In this document: positions 6,114 through 6,284 of the stretch, piece by piece
Numbering within the stretch: the first letter of the stretch is position 1
How the letters are laid out: the number at the start of each line of letters is the position of its first letter
Assembly (NCBI GenBank): GCA_937922955.1
Contig: CALAKO010000106.1
Span: forward strand, 1 to 6,284
Source: an uncultured Peptococcaceae bacterium
Lineage (GTDB): Bacteria; Bacillota; Peptococcia; Peptococcales; Peptococcaceae
Direction of reading: 5' to 3'
Length of the DNA stretch: 6,284 nucleotides
The notes under the pieces: model-generated
Database searches by the model: none
What the model saw: the letters and a program-made list of their open reading frames with translations, nothing else
Told to the model about the DNA's origin: nothing
Made by a program: the position numbers and the translations under genes

Positions 6114-6284
6114 CGCCTAATCCTTTCTAAACGTTGCTGAAGAGCTTTGCGATCGGTCTTGCCGTTCTTGTTCAGCGGCAAATCGTCAAGTTGAATCAAG
6201 CGATGAGGAACCATATACGCTGGCAAATTCTTCTTTAATAGCTGACGAACGTGTTCGTGGCTTTCATTTCCCATATAAAAAGCT
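6110..6284 (-). CDS. AMP-forming amino-acid adenylation enzyme (DltA/NRPS A-domain-like), C-terminal fragment
   Basis: Only the last 57 codons are in the window; the gene continues beyond 6284. The frame ends with TGA at 6112-6110, which shares bases with the decarboxylase start (ATGA). The fragment carries LPAYMVPHRLIQL and LPLNKNGKTDRKAL, the A9 and A10 core motifs of adenylation domains; the Lys of NGK is the catalytic lysine that helps form the aminoacyl-adenylate. The frame closes about 15 residues after this motif, so there is no fused carrier domain, and a stand-alone ligase is likely, as in DltA. It probably activates an amino acid and loads it on the carrier protein encoded at 4708-4935. 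Which amino acid cannot be told, because the specificity-pocket residues lie outside the window. An acyl-CoA/ACP ligase is a less likely alternative given the NRPS-like A9/A10 wording. Confidence 0.88.
   Translation of the reverse strand, partial: AFYMGNESHEHVRQLLKKNLPAYMVPHRLIQLDDLPLNKNGKTDRKALQQRLERIRR

Larger units (their letters stand above)
42..6284 (-). other. Predicted single operon: dlt-like aminoacyl transfer genes plus PE synthesis genes
   Basis: Eight minus-strand genes follow each other with almost no space. The junctions, in transcription order, are: ligase/decarboxylase sharing ATGA (4-base overlap), decarboxylase/ACP 13-base overlap, ACP/MBOAT 3-base gap, MBOAT/SGNH 14-base overlap, SGNH/VTT 4-base gap, VTT/pssA 29-base gap, and pssA/psd directly abutting (TAAATG). 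This spacing strongly suggests one transcript with translational coupling. No promoter is visible for the set, because it must lie upstream of 6284. No convincing internal promoter was seen in the 29-base gap. The unit probably ends after psd, but only 41 bases remain there, so further downstream genes cannot be excluded. Confidence 0.85.

Overview
The window is one tightly packed, co-directional gene string on the minus strand, so it reads from right to left. It is AT-rich by eye, with AGGAGG-type ribosome binding sites and gene overlaps of a few bases. A DltA/DltC-like activation pair and Clostridium-type phosphatidylserine synthase and decarboxylase genes sit beside it. Together these suggest a low-GC Gram-positive bacterium (Firmicutes/Bacillota; an Erysipelotrichia or Clostridia member would fit). 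The taxonomic placement is inference. There are no RNA genes, mobile elements, CRISPR arrays or long non-coding stretches; the largest internal gap is 29 bases.

In transcription order the genes are: (1) the 3' end of an amino-acid adenylation enzyme (6110-6284, cut by the window edge); (2) a fold-type III PLP-dependent decarboxylase (4923-6113); (3) a 75-residue acyl carrier protein (4708-4935); (4) an MBOAT membrane O-acyltransferase (3115-4704); (5) a membrane-anchored SGNH/GDSL-type protein (2124-3128); (6) a TVP38/TMEM64 (VTT, DedA-superfamily) membrane protein (1541-2119); (7) a phosphatidylserine synthase of the CDP-alcohol phosphatidyltransferase family (864-1511); (8) phosphatidylserine decarboxylase (42-863). 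Neighbours overlap by 4, 13 and 14 bases or are separated by 3, 4, 29 and 0 bases, so the set looks like a single translationally coupled operon whose promoter lies beyond the right edge.

The first five genes copy the logic of the dlt system (DltA ligase, DltC carrier, DltB MBOAT, DltD SGNH), which moves D-alanine from the cytoplasm to cell-surface teichoic acid, but with an added amino-acid decarboxylase between ligase and carrier. Ligase + PLP decarboxylase + carrier is also the logic of butirosin BtrJ/BtrK/BtrI, where a carrier-bound glutamate is decarboxylated to GABA, and of a ligase/decarboxylase/ACP trio found near exosortase A. The inference is that this locus loads an amino acid onto the carrier, decarboxylates it either before or after loading, and exports the product to esterify a surface polymer or lipid.

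The last three genes make phosphatidylethanolamine (PE) from CDP-diacylglycerol and serine, and add a VTT protein that could be a lipid flippase. A working model is an envelope-modification island in which two different decarboxylases (one on a carrier-linked or free amino acid, one on a lipid-linked serine) both remove carboxylates and so raise the net positive charge of the surface. The chemistry of the transferred group and its acceptor cannot be read from the sequence.
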